DNA from: G026625185 sp963727835 | GTDB lineage: Bacteria > Desulfobacterota > WTBG01 > JAGOGO01 | Length of the DNA: 42,321 nt | NCBI GenBank assembly: GCA_963727835.1 | Contig: CAVSIB010000001.1 | Span: forward strand, 1-42,321 | Reading direction: 5' to 3' | Shown: positions 8,822 through 16,868 of the stretch, piece by piece | Layout: the number at the start of each line of letters is the position of its first letter | How positions within the stretch are numbered: position 1 is the stretch's first letter | Made by a program: the position numbers and the translations under genes | Notes under the pieces: generated by a model | Database searches by the model: none | The model's input: the letters and a program-made list of their open reading frames with translations, nothing else | What the model was told of the DNA's origin: nothing

Positions 8822-9955
8822 TTACATTTCTCCTTTTTTGAGCTTCCGAACATTGAGCGCGAGAAGAATGATAACCATGATAAGGAGCACAAAATAACTT
8901 TTCCATAAATGCTCTAATCCAACACCTCTTAAGTAGAGACCGTTTAAAATGTCGATAAAATAAGTAGCCGGGACAATATAAGTTACTCCCTGTAATACTT
9001 TGGGCATGTTTGTTATGGGAAAAACAAAATCAGAAAGTAAAAGTGACGGAAGATAGGTGGCAAGCACGGCCACCTGATTGGCCACGAGTTGCGACTTCGT
9101 GCCCGCCGAGATTAATAGCCCTAAACTCAAGGCGACAAAAAGATAAAGGCAGGTGGCAAGGATCATCAACCAGAAATTAGACTTCATAACTACATCAAAA
9201 AGCACCTGACCCATCAATACTGCAACCAAGACATCAACCAAAGCAATAAAAAAATACGGGATAGCCTTACCGATCAAAAATTCCTCCGCCTCCAGCGGAA
9301 GGGTCCGCAAGGTTTCCATAGTTCCGTTTTCGTATTCCCGGGCAATGACCAGCGAGGTAAGCACCGCGCCTACAATCATGATAATGATCGCAATAATTCC
9401 CGGGACGATAAAGTTGCGGCTTTCCAAGTCCTCATTAAACCAGACGCGTATTCGCCCTTCAATCGGGGGTTTTATTTGCTCTAAACCTTTACGATCGAGA
9501 AAATCAAGGAGGAGCTTTTGATTAAAGCCAGAAATAAATGCGGCAATATATCCTTGTGCGAGGTTGGCAGTATTGGGGTCACTCCCGTCCAACAGAACCT
9601 GCAGTTCTGCTTCCCGACCCGCTTTAATATCCTTCGTCCAGCCTGGAGGTATAATGATTCCCATTATTGCCCAGCCATGGTCTAAATATCCGATGACATC
9701 TTTATCTTTAGGAAGATAGTGCTGAACATGGAAATAGGAAGAAGCATCGAGTTTATCAATGAACAAACGGCTGAATTCGGTTTGATCGTGGTCGACTACT
9801 ACGACCTCTACATTTTCAATATCGAGACTGAGCGCATAGCCAAAAAGGAGAATGAGAATAATAGGAAACAAAAAAGCAAGATACAGACTTCGAAAGTCCC
9901 GGAGAACGTGATAAAACTCTTTTCGGGCAATTGCCTGAATTTTTTTGATGCTCAA
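8822..9955 (-). CDS. ABC-2 type permease (YbhS-like)
   Basis: A 377-residue partner permease. The N-terminal RKEFYHVLRDFRSLYLAFLF precedes the first membrane span, followed by a periplasmic domain with VVDHDQTEFS and LLDGSDPNTA, then a block of spans. Its signature EYENGTMETLRTLPLEAEEF is the ABC-2 coupling region. It overlaps the upstream ATPase gene by four bases (ATGA), indicating coupled translation. The pair of unlike permeases is as in Escherichia coli YbhS/YbhR. Confidence 0.9.
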   Translation of the reverse strand: MSIKKIQAIARKEFYHVLRDFRSLYLAFLFPIILILLFGYALSLDIENVEVVVVDHDQTEFSRLFIDKLDASSYFHVQHYLPKDKDVIGYLDHGWAIMGIIIPPGWTKDIKAGREAELQVLLDGSDPNTANLAQGYIAAFISGFNQKLLLDFLDRKGLEQIKPPIEGRIRVWFNEDLESRNFIVPGIIAIIIMIVGAVLTSLVIAREYENGTMETLRTLPLEAEEFLIGKAIPYFFIALVDVLVAVLMGQVLFDVVMKSNFWLMILATCLYLFVALSLGLLISAGTKSQLVANQVAVLATYLPSLLLSDFVFPITNMPKVLQGVTYIVPATYFIDILNGLYLRGVGLEHLWKSYFVLLIMVIILLALNVRKLKKGEM

Positions 9956-10707
9956 GTATTTCTCCTTGCCATCAAACGGATAAAAGCGTCATTGAGACTT
10001 GCCTGAGGAAGGTCGGGACAGGTCTCCGTAATAATCTTTGCCGGAGCACCATCAGCAACGATTTTCCCTTCGTTGATGAGGATAACCCTTTTGCAATGCT
10101 CTGCTTCATCCATGTAATGGGTAGTTACGAAGATGGTTACCCCTTGCTCGCTCAACTGACCAATAAACTCCCAGAAGTGCCGGCGGGTGATGGGGTCAAC
10201 TCCGGAAGTAGGTTCATCGAGGAAGAGGATCTCGGGTTGATGGAGCAAGGCGCAACCAAGGGCTAAACGTTGCCGCCAGCCGGGTGGTAATTCCCGAGTA
10301 AGCCGGTCCCGGACATCTTGGAGACGCGTGAGCTCTAAAACCCATTCACTCCGTTCTTTCCACTTCACCGGGGGGACATTATATATCCCCAGATAAAAAC
10401 GAATGTTTTCATATGGGGTAAGGTCTCCATACAGTGAGAATTTTTGGGACATATACCCGATCGATTTTTTGATCTCTTCGGCTTCGGTAAAAATATCATA
10501 CCCTGCCACCTGACCGTACCCAGAGCTTGGGGTTATGATCCCACAGAGCATTCTGATGGTGGTAGACTTTCCTGCTCCATTAGGCCCGAGGAATCCAAAT
10601 ATCTCACCTCGCGTGACCGAAAAGGAAATCTGATTTACCGCCACAAACTGGCCAAACCTTTTTTCCAGGTCTTTTACAACCACGACCTCAGGATTTGAAT
10701 TTTTCAT
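9952..10707 (-). CDS. ABC exporter ATPase, YbhF C-terminal-half type
   Basis: An ABC ATPase of about 251 residues. Walker A is GPNGAGKST, the signature region is the unusual ELPPGWRQRLALGCALLH, Walker B is ILFLDEPTSGVDP and the H-loop is TTHYMDE. The GWRQR signature is that of the second half of fused YbhF proteins; here that half is a separate gene. I chose ATG 10707 (MKNSNPEVV) over the TTG 18 bases upstream. It overlaps the first ATPase gene by 20 bases. Confidence 0.9.
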   Translation of the reverse strand: MKNSNPEVVVVKDLEKRFGQFVAVNQISFSVTRGEIFGFLGPNGAGKSTTIRMLCGIITPSSGYGQVAGYDIFTEAEEIKKSIGYMSQKFSLYGDLTPYENIRFYLGIYNVPPVKWKERSEWVLELTRLQDVRDRLTRELPPGWRQRLALGCALLHQPEILFLDEPTSGVDPITRRHFWEFIGQLSEQGVTIFVTTHYMDEAEHCKRVILINEGKIVADGAPAKIITETCPDLPQASLNDAFIRLMARRNT

Positions 10708-11455
10708 CGAGGAGCCCTTGGTCAACTTCTTGAATTTTATGAATCATTGCCTGTTCAAGGCTGGGGAAATCGGCTTGTATTTCCTCAGGAGTTGCGATCG
10801 CCAAAATTTTCGATCGGTGCATAAGCGCTAAATGTTCACACTTTTCACCTTCATCAAGGTAGGCGGTAGAGATGAGAATGGTTCTTCCAACTTTTCTCAT
10901 TTGGGAAAGCATGTTCCAGAACTCCTGGCGGGAGACCGGATCAACCCCGTTTGTGGGCTCATCCAGAATGAGAACCTCTGGCTCATGTATCAGGACACAG
11001 GCTAAACCGAGTTTCTGTTTCATGCCGCCTGAGAGATTGCCAACTAACCGATTGAGGAACGGAAGGAGATTGGAAAAATCTAAGTAGCGTTCTTTTCTCT
11101 CAGTTCGCTCGTTTCCGGTCAGGCCAAATATATCCATGAAAAACTCGAGGTTTTCCTCAACCGTGAGGTCTTGGTAAAGCCCAAAGCGCTGGGGCATATA
11201 ACCAAATTTTGCCTTTACTGCTCGTTTTTGGATTACAACATCTAAACCATCAATGAGAATTCTACCGGAAGAAGGTTTGATCAGCGTTGCCGCTACCCGA
11301 AGGAGTGAAGACTTGCCTGCGCCGTCTGAGCCTACCAGACCGAATATCTCTCCTTTTCTTACCCGAAATGATACGTCACTGACTGCCTCTATCGGGCCAA
11401 AATAGAGAGAAAGGTTTTCAACTTCAATAATGGGTCGGTCATCGCACCCAGGCAT
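10688..11455 (-). CDS. ABC exporter ATPase, YbhF N-terminal-half type
   Basis: A 255-residue ABC ATPase. Walker A is the variant GSDGAGKSS, the signature is LSGGMKQKLGLACVLIH, and Walker B is VLILDEPTNGVDP followed by a degenerate H-loop, STAYLDE, in which Tyr replaces the usual His. One site of the ATPase pair may therefore be catalytically weak, as in several asymmetric exporters (inference). The start lies inside the end of the HlyD gene, an overlap of 17 bases. It corresponds to the first half of YbhF. Confidence 0.9.
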   Translation of the reverse strand: MPGCDDRPIIEVENLSLYFGPIEAVSDVSFRVRKGEIFGLVGSDGAGKSSLLRVAATLIKPSSGRILIDGLDVVIQKRAVKAKFGYMPQRFGLYQDLTVEENLEFFMDIFGLTGNERTERKERYLDFSNLLPFLNRLVGNLSGGMKQKLGLACVLIHEPEVLILDEPTNGVDPVSRQEFWNMLSQMRKVGRTILISTAYLDEGEKCEHLALMHRSKILAIATPEEIQADFPSLEQAMIHKIQEVDQGLLDEKFKS

Positions 11456-12452
11456 CGGCAGGCATCCCTGTTTTTAACTCAAGGTTAGGATTGGGGATGT
11501 TTACTTTGACAAGGTAAACAAGTTTGACTCTTTCCTTATGGGTCTGAATGATTTTTGGGGTGAATTCTCCTTCAGGAGAAATATAGGAAACCTTGCCCTT
11601 ATAAACTTTATTGGGAAAGGTATCGATGGTAATTTCCACCGCTTGCCCGGGCTTGACTTTACCAATTTCGGTTTCGTCCACAAAAATCTTCAAATCCACG
11701 GTAGACAGGTCAGAGAGGGTAAAAACTTCACGGTTAGGATTAACAACTTCTCCCGGTTCAACGTTGCGGGTGGTGATAATCCCTTTAAAAGGCGCCGGTA
11801 AGGTGGTGTAGTTGAGTTGAAAATTTGCCAGGTCAAGGTTTGCCTGAGCCACTTTAACTTGGGCCTTGGCCACTTCGATTTGTTTTTCTGTTGTTTCGAT
11901 TTTTTTTAAGTTGCTCTGCGCCTGGGCAAGGAGGGCTTCGTTTTGATTGAGCTGGGCACGGGCAATATCATACTCGAGTGTAACCCGATCCCACTCTTTT
12001 TCGGAAACCACCTTCTGTTCAAAGAGTTTATCATACCGATTTTTGTCTTTTTGCGTTTTCTCCACGGTATCCCGGGCGCTGGCGACGCCGGCTTTGGCTC
12101 TTGTTACGTCCTCGGGGAGAAATTCCTGATTAACCCTTAACGTGGTCTCCAGCTCCTGCAGAGTTTTTACAGCCTTATCTAAATTTGCGGCTGCTTCTTC
12201 TTTTCGGGCGATAAATTCTTCCTGGTCAAGTTCAGCAAGAACCTGATCCTTTTCTACGAGATAACCATCATCCACTAGGACTTTTTTTACCTTCCCGCCC
12301 ACCTGAAAGCCTAATCCCGACTGAACCTTGGCTTCGATGGTCCCCGAGTAATAAAGTTCTTTGAGTTTAGCTTTCCTTTGCCCAAGGTATACTAAAAGAC
12401 TTACTCCGATCAGAAGGACAAGGAAAGAAATAAGAACGACTCTTTTCTTCAC
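11439..12452 (-). CDS. HlyD-family periplasmic adaptor (YbhG-like)
   Basis: A 337-residue membrane-fusion protein, first gene of the export operon. One N-terminal membrane anchor (VVLISFLVLLIGVSLLVYL) is followed by the first lipoyl half (GTIEAKVQSGLGFQVGGKV), a long coiled-coil hairpin (about residues 85-215), the second lipoyl half with LPAPFKGIITTRNVEPGE, and a beta-barrel domain. The GTG start is preceded by AGAGGGG. It should bridge the ABC pump to an outer-membrane channel; no TolC gene lies in the window. Substrates of such systems include drugs and other amphiphiles; none can be inferred here. Confidence 0.92.
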   Translation of the reverse strand: MKKRVVLISFLVLLIGVSLLVYLGQRKAKLKELYYSGTIEAKVQSGLGFQVGGKVKKVLVDDGYLVEKDQVLAELDQEEFIARKEEAAANLDKAVKTLQELETTLRVNQEFLPEDVTRAKAGVASARDTVEKTQKDKNRYDKLFEQKVVSEKEWDRVTLEYDIARAQLNQNEALLAQAQSNLKKIETTEKQIEVAKAQVKVAQANLDLANFQLNYTTLPAPFKGIITTRNVEPGEVVNPNREVFTLSDLSTVDLKIFVDETEIGKVKPGQAVEITIDTFPNKVYKGKVSYISPEGEFTPKIIQTHKERVKLVYLVKVNIPNPNLELKTGMPADAWVR

Positions 12453-12618
12453 ATTCTACCCCTCTAGGAAAGCAGTAAACACCAGCTCTTTGAAAAAAAC
12501 TTCTTTTTACTGTTCGGGCGGAAAAACTCCACGTAAGAGCAATAAAAATTAAAGCCATATAAAGGAAATTTATTTGGACAAAAAATAATGAAGGAGTTTT
12601 GTCTCTCTAAAAAAATTA

Positions 12619-12692
12619 CGCCCCCGACACGATTTGAACGTGCGACACAAGGATTAGGAATCCTTTGCTCTATCCAGCTGAGCTACGGGGGC
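12619..12692 (-). tRNA. tRNA-Arg (anticodon CCU)
   Basis: A full cloverleaf on the minus strand: acceptor GCCCCCG/CGGGGGC with discriminator G, D arm GCTC/GAGC, anticodon stem AAGGA/TCCTT around loop TTCCTAA (anticodon CCT), five-base variable loop, and T arm GCACG/CGTGT with loop TTCAAAT. It is 74 bases long and CCA is not encoded. It reads AGG codons. Confidence 0.97.
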
Positions 12693-13432
12693 AACTTAAT
12701 TATTTCAAATACTTATAAATTTTTTTAGCCTCTTATTTTTTTCTTAGCTATCCAGATAAAGTGATTAAGCACTCGCTTTTATTATACTGACTTATGCCAA
12801 ATTGCATAGAAAAATATTTTGCATGGCCAACAAAGAACAATCGACCCAACCATAACATGTCCCTTAATGATGTCCCATAATGTCCTATATTGTGACGGTC
12901 TTGGAGAGGGCATAATACGCCCCTTTAAGCTCGCCTTTCATCTCGATGATGGCTTTTTCCACAAGTGAGGTTAAATCTCTTGGGGCTGTCCTTCGGATAC
13001 TTCCGCAGAGTTTTTCTGGCAGAGTATCTGTCCCAGCAGGGTATAAAACACATCTTTGGCACACCTGCCATCCTCAGGGAAGAGGTAAGATTGAGCGGTT
13101 TAACAGGAGGAGGGTGAAAGCAAAGATTATTTTCGAGGGAAATTCTTTTTTTCCAAAACAAAGCCATTTAGGGCAGGGACTGAAGCCGTTTTAAAATGGC
13201 AAGGTTCTGAAGGTTAAATTTCTGGATGGCTTTTTCTTATTTAATGATTTTTTCTGCGCTGTCAACCTTTGGCAGGCTATTGCCCTTGATGCTTACTTCC
13301 CCGGCAACTCGTTTCACAGGAGATAATGATAAAAATTCGAAAAAAGATTAATCAAAAATCTTCTGCTTGTGAGATAGGCCGAAGTTATGATATTTATTAT
13401 TCTATTTTTAAATAGAAAATAGGGTTTTTTTT
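12693..13432. other. Gene-poor, decayed stretch beside tRNA-Arg
   Basis: About 740 bases with no intact gene. Minus-strand readings in the middle look protein-like (12885-13079, and 13255-13315 reads GEVSIKGNSLPKVDSAEKII) but are interrupted. On the plus strand around 13075 HPQGRGKIERFNRRR resembles the HPQARGKIERF motif of rve-type transposases. Near 12855-12890 the words ATGTCCC, ATGTCCC and ATGTCC repeat. It may be remnants of an insertion next to the tRNA, but no duplicated tRNA end is visible. Confidence 0.4.
12885..13079 (-). pseudogene. Unidentified C-terminal coding fragment
   Basis: The minus strand is open for about 64 codons, ending at TAG 12885-12887, and reads CQRCVLYPAGTDTLPEKLC then GSIRRTAPRDLTSLVEKA, IIEMKGELKGAYYALSKTVT. 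Composition is that of a real soluble protein, and two close cysteines precede a CG pair as in small zinc sites. There is no start codon in frame and a TGA lies just upstream. Family not recognised. The opposite strand offers the competing transposase-like reading, so only one can be real. Confidence 0.25.
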
Positions 13433-14356
13433 ATGATTGGTATTCTCATAATCGGTGTAGTAACGCTGATAGTGATAATGGCTTTTTGGCTTGTTGGTGA
13501 ACGCGGAAGGCTTGTGCTCCCGTCATCGGTGAAAATGATGCGTGAGCGTGGTTTAAGGCGTAGCTTCAGTTTAAGCGCTTTGCACGCGTATATCTATGGT
13601 CGTTGGACCAAGCAGTATGTGCGCTTCTTTATCGCTTATACTCCTTTGGCGTTTGGCCTTTTAATCAACAAATGGCTTCCTGAGCGCTACCATGGAAAAA
13701 TTTTAACAAACGACCATGCAAAAGCGATTATTACGCTCAACGTTGATATTCCTCTGAAGGACTTGGAGTATATTATACCTTATCCTACTGCGCGCAGTTT
13801 GGTTCTTAACGCTTTACCGGAGATTGTTCTGTATGAATGCCCGTGTCGTCATGCCCGCGTTAACCCCTGTAAACCAACCCAGGTTTGTATGGTTATCGGG
13901 CAACCTTTTGTGGATTTTATTCTGGAACATCACCCTAAAACTAGTCGCAAGGTTACTCAGGCTGAGGCCCTGACAATTCTTGAAAAAGAACACGAGCACG
14001 GGCACCTGCATACCGCCTGGTTTAAGGATGACTGTCTGGGGCGGTTTTATGCTATCTGTAACTGCTGTAAATGCTGTTGCGGGGGATTAGAAGCGATGAA
14101 GAATTATGGAGTGCATCTCCTAATATCTTCAGGCTATATATCTCAGATTGATAAAAACCGCTGCACGGTTTGCGAAAAGTGCGTTGCGGCCTGTCCGTTT
14201 AATGCCCTTTTGTTGCAGGGCAAAGAAATTCATTTTACCTGGGAGCGCTGCATGGGCTGCGGCGTGTGTACCAGCCAATGCTCCCTAGGTGCTATTTCCT
14301 TAGTACGGGATGAGAAAAAAGGGGTGCCATTTGACGTGCGCCAGTTAACGGCTTGA
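13433..14356 (+). CDS. Membrane-anchored 4Fe-4S ferredoxin-like protein
   Basis: A 307-residue protein with one N-terminal membrane helix (residues 2-21). Three cysteine regions are visible: YECPCRHARVNPC followed by a further C about 136-152, ICNCCKCCCGG near 208-218, and two ferredoxin-type clusters at the C-terminus, CTVCEKCVAACPF and CMGCGVCTSQCS. A His-rich stretch, EKEHEHGHLHTAWF, lies between the first two. The ferredoxin domain binds two [4Fe-4S] clusters; the other cysteines may hold a further metal site. It probably passes electrons at the inner membrane, partner unknown. No clear ribosome site precedes ATG 13433 (a T run), so initiation may be weak. It stands alone. Confidence 0.85.
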   Translation: MIGILIIGVVTLIVIMAFWLVGERGRLVLPSSVKMMRERGLRRSFSLSALHAYIYGRWTKQYVRFFIAYTPLAFGLLINKWLPERYHGKILTNDHAKAIITLNVDIPLKDLEYIIPYPTARSLVLNALPEIVLYECPCRHARVNPCKPTQVCMVIGQPFVDFILEHHPKTSRKVTQAEALTILEKEHEHGHLHTAWFKDDCLGRFYAICNCCKCCCGGLEAMKNYGVHLLISSGYISQIDKNRCTVCEKCVAACPFNALLLQGKEIHFTWERCMGCGVCTSQCSLGAISLVRDEKKGVPFDVRQLTA

Positions 14357-14430
14357 ACCTCAATGGTACTGAAGTCATTCTTGTCTTAAGGTTTCCTTTA
14401 ATTGCTTCCCTGATTTTTCTCAGCTAAATA

Positions 14431-15393
14431 TCAGTAAAAGACCGTTAGGGTTCGGTGATAAGGGTGTGCCCTATAGTCTTCATGCTGTCCCAGGTGCCAC
14501 AGAATCCAATCAATTTCCATTGCTTTTAAATTCTTTCCCCGCACGAGAAGTTCTTGACGGATAAGCTCCACTGCCCAGATTGTGTTGGCGCGAATTTCAA
14601 CTTCTTCCGGGCTCCCAGCATCAAGGAGGGTGTGGTGGTCGACTTTTTGAGCCAGGGCTTTTTCGTAACGTAATACTCCTATGTGCCGAAGTACCTGGGG
14701 TAATTTATAATCAGCAAACGCGGTAACCAGGTCAATGTCGTGAAAAAAGCCCCACTCCTTTCCCTGCAATGATCCGTAAAGGTCAGCGGCAAAAAGTTGC
14801 GCTCGTTTATAGAAAAAAACTTTTTTGCCTTGGTATTCTGCACTATCTCGGAAAGATGGTAACTTGTCTGTTACCAAACGGACCAGTTGTATTGCACTTT
14901 GTTTAGCTGTTTCGACCAAATTATAAGCTTTACCTTTATATTCGCGCATCAACATCTGGCCTAATTCATTGAGGCTTCGCACGCGGGATTCCAAAAGCTG
15001 TAAATCACCCTTTCCTCCCAAAAAATTTTTGAATTCCTTTGAAGAAAGTTCCGCAAGATACTGAGCATTCGTAAGGGGCACTCCTGATTCGAGTGCTTTT
15101 TTCAGTGAGGCGGCGAGCGCGAAATAGCCGGACAATTTTTCTGACTGGTATTCGACTTCCCACTTTGGATTGCCGAGGGCGGGCCAAAAACAAAAATTAA
15201 TGCTATCGAGGACCAAGAGATATGCGATCGTTTCTTCTTTTGTCCCGCAAAAGTGATAAAAGGTATTCCACGATGGCTCCGCAATCTTTTCAGCGCTAAA
15301 CTTTGCGGAAAAATTAATTAAAGCTTGTTCATCGATCTTTACCAAGAGGCTTTTTTCTGCTACCCCTTGAGCGGTTTTCAGCACTTCCCACAT
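14431..15393 (-). CDS. Queuosine salvage protein (DUF2419, Qng1-like)
   Basis: A protein of 320 residues spanning the whole DUF2419 / Q_salvage family. Family blocks seen are SWNTFYHFCGTKEETIAYLLVLDSINFCFWP in order near residues 41-70, a central ELGQML and FRDSAEYQGKKVFFYKRAQ, FHDIDLVTAFADYKLPQVLR, and the C-terminal IDWILWHLGQ. Members cleave queuosine 5'-phosphate to release queuine for tRNA modification (known for eukaryotic and some bacterial homologues). In a bacterium this means salvage, alone or beside de novo synthesis. I prefer ATG 15393; an in-frame TTG lies 12 bases upstream. Confidence 0.88.
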   Translation of the reverse strand: MWEVLKTAQGVAEKSLLVKIDEQALINFSAKFSAEKIAEPSWNTFYHFCGTKEETIAYLLVLDSINFCFWPALGNPKWEVEYQSEKLSGYFALAASLKKALESGVPLTNAQYLAELSSKEFKNFLGGKGDLQLLESRVRSLNELGQMLMREYKGKAYNLVETAKQSAIQLVRLVTDKLPSFRDSAEYQGKKVFFYKRAQLFAADLYGSLQGKEWGFFHDIDLVTAFADYKLPQVLRHIGVLRYEKALAQKVDHHTLLDAGSPEEVEIRANTIWAVELIRQELLVRGKNLKAMEIDWILWHLGQHEDYRAHPYHRTLTVFY

Positions 15394-15595
15394 AAATGTA
15401 TCCAATCTTTTGCTATTATGAATTTTTTAAGCAAGAATATTCGGTAGGTCAGTATCATAGAAAATTCTTATTGGCAACTTTTGGCCCCTTTTTTCATGCC
15501 ATTTCCTTTTGACATTTTTGAAGAATTTGTCTTATCCTACCAATAGGTTGAGGAATTTTAATCCAACCTTTATCCAAAGTTGAGGAGATAGAGAA

Positions 15596-15848
15596 ATGGA
15601 AGATAAACGATGACTTAAAAAAACCAAGCTATTAAACAGACTGAAGACTACTGGGCGATCTGGATCGGCCTCTGGGCTTTTGGTTTGTGGTTTTTAAGCT
15701 TGGACTTACCACCAGATTCAAAGACCTGGTTATCTTTGGTATGAAACCTTTCTGGGCATTTACTATCGGGGTTTTGATAAACGTGCCTTTAGGTTACTTT
15801 CTTACCACTGTGGTTTTGCAAATTTATTGGAGATTTCTTGGACAATAA
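15596..15848 (+). pseudogene. Membrane-transporter remnant, internally deleted (YeiH-like?)
   Basis: Two blocks in different frames are fused. The first, about 15617-15720, reads EDYWAIWIGLWAFGLWFL; the second, about 15685-15848, reads LGLTTRFKDLVIFGMKPFWA then FTIGVLINVPLGYFLTTVV and ends with TAA. They resemble the start and the end of long UPF0324/YeiH-type putative sulfate exporters, with the centre missing. A plausible start (ATG 15596 after TGAGGAGAT) leads into an early stop. The family assignment is from memory and tentative; the decay is clear. Confidence 0.45.
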
Positions 15849-16025
15849 CAACTGCGCGTATTTTTCTAACCCCAGGAAAGGATAAATGCTGTCTCTTTTT
15901 TGAGCAAAACCTGCGGGGTGGTTGACAATCACCAAGGAATGATTAATGAAAAAAACAATAAGAGTTATTTTAAGGCCAATTCTCTCAGTTAAGACAAAAT
16001 GTCTTTAAAAGAAAGGGGTGAAGCA

Positions 16026-16302
16026 ATGGCAACAAGCAAAACCAAAAAAGGGGAGAGTATTCTTTAAATTAGAGGCTCCAGACGCCCAGAAGGTGAGTCT
16101 TACGGGTGATTTCAATAACTGGAATTCTAAAACTCACGTTATGAAGAAAGATAAAGAGGGAGTGTGGAGCAAAACTATACTCATTGCTCCAGGAAGGTAT
16201 GAATATAAGTTTTTTGTGGATGGAGAATGGTGGAACGATCCCCACAATGATAAAACAGTTCTTAATACCTTCGGTTCTATCAACAACGTTTTGGTAATTT
16301 GA
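16026..16302 (+). CDS. Stand-alone CBM48 / AMPK-type glycogen-binding domain
   Basis: About 92 residues forming a single early-set domain: VFFKLEAPDAQKVSLTGDFN, NWNSKTHVMKKDKEGVWSKT, LAPGRYEYKFFVDGEW and NDPHNDKTVLN. The tryptophans and the DGEWWNDP segment are those of alpha-glucan-binding CBM48 domains. I place the start at ATG 16026, preceded by AAAGGGG; with three instead of four G at about 16053 it reads MATSKTKKGRVFFKLEA, as in homologues. As written only the GTG frame from 16018 is open, so a homopolymer error is likely. With the broken glgA in the window it hints at glycogen metabolism nearby, though such small proteins also occur alone. Confidence 0.85.
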
Positions 16303-16868
16303 TCCACCTACCTTCACAGGACTACTCTAAAGTCACGTGCCATCCTTTTCCCCTGAGGTGCGCTTTTAAGTCACCGAAACTTAAAATCCGGTAATGGAAA
16401 ACTAAAGTAGCTAAGAGCATCTGCCCTCCCCCCGACTACCCATTCACAGTAATGCTGTAGCTTTCCTGCTCCACCGGCAGCCCATTTTTCATACCTAGGC
16501 CCATGCACCTGCATCCTTTCTATCCAGGCAGGGCATTATTTTGATGGTCTCAATGAGTTTTTTCCCCTTGGCTTTATGAACACTTTCCCCGGGTTAGTTG
16601 GTGTTGTCATAAAAAGATTTTTTCAACAAAACCGTCCAGTTTTCTATACGAGTTATTATGGAAACGAAACACATAATTTCTCAAACTTTAAACTGATACG
16701 TTTACCTTATTGGCAAAGAAGATCGTAAATCTTTTTACAGCCTTATGATACGCTACCTACATCTGGCAATGTTTGACAAATTTACTGAGCATTATTATGA
16801 TATCTTTATTTTATCTTTATTTTTTTGGGAATAAATGATTTTGTTTCCCAAAGAGGAATATTTCAAAA
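16303..16868. other. Intergenic stretch without a supported gene
   Basis: Minus-strand readings around 16330-16600 look weakly protein-like in two frames (QMLLATLVFHYRILSFGDLK; GKVFIKPRGKKLIETIKIM), broken by stops, so a decayed gene is possible; no family is recognised. The last 150 bases are AT-rich and probably hold the promoter of the kinase gene. No convincing sigma boxes were picked. Confidence 0.3.

Noticed and set aside
12619..12692. tRNA-Arg as an integration site of a mobile island
   Set aside because: No integrase gene and no repeated tRNA 3' end found in the window.
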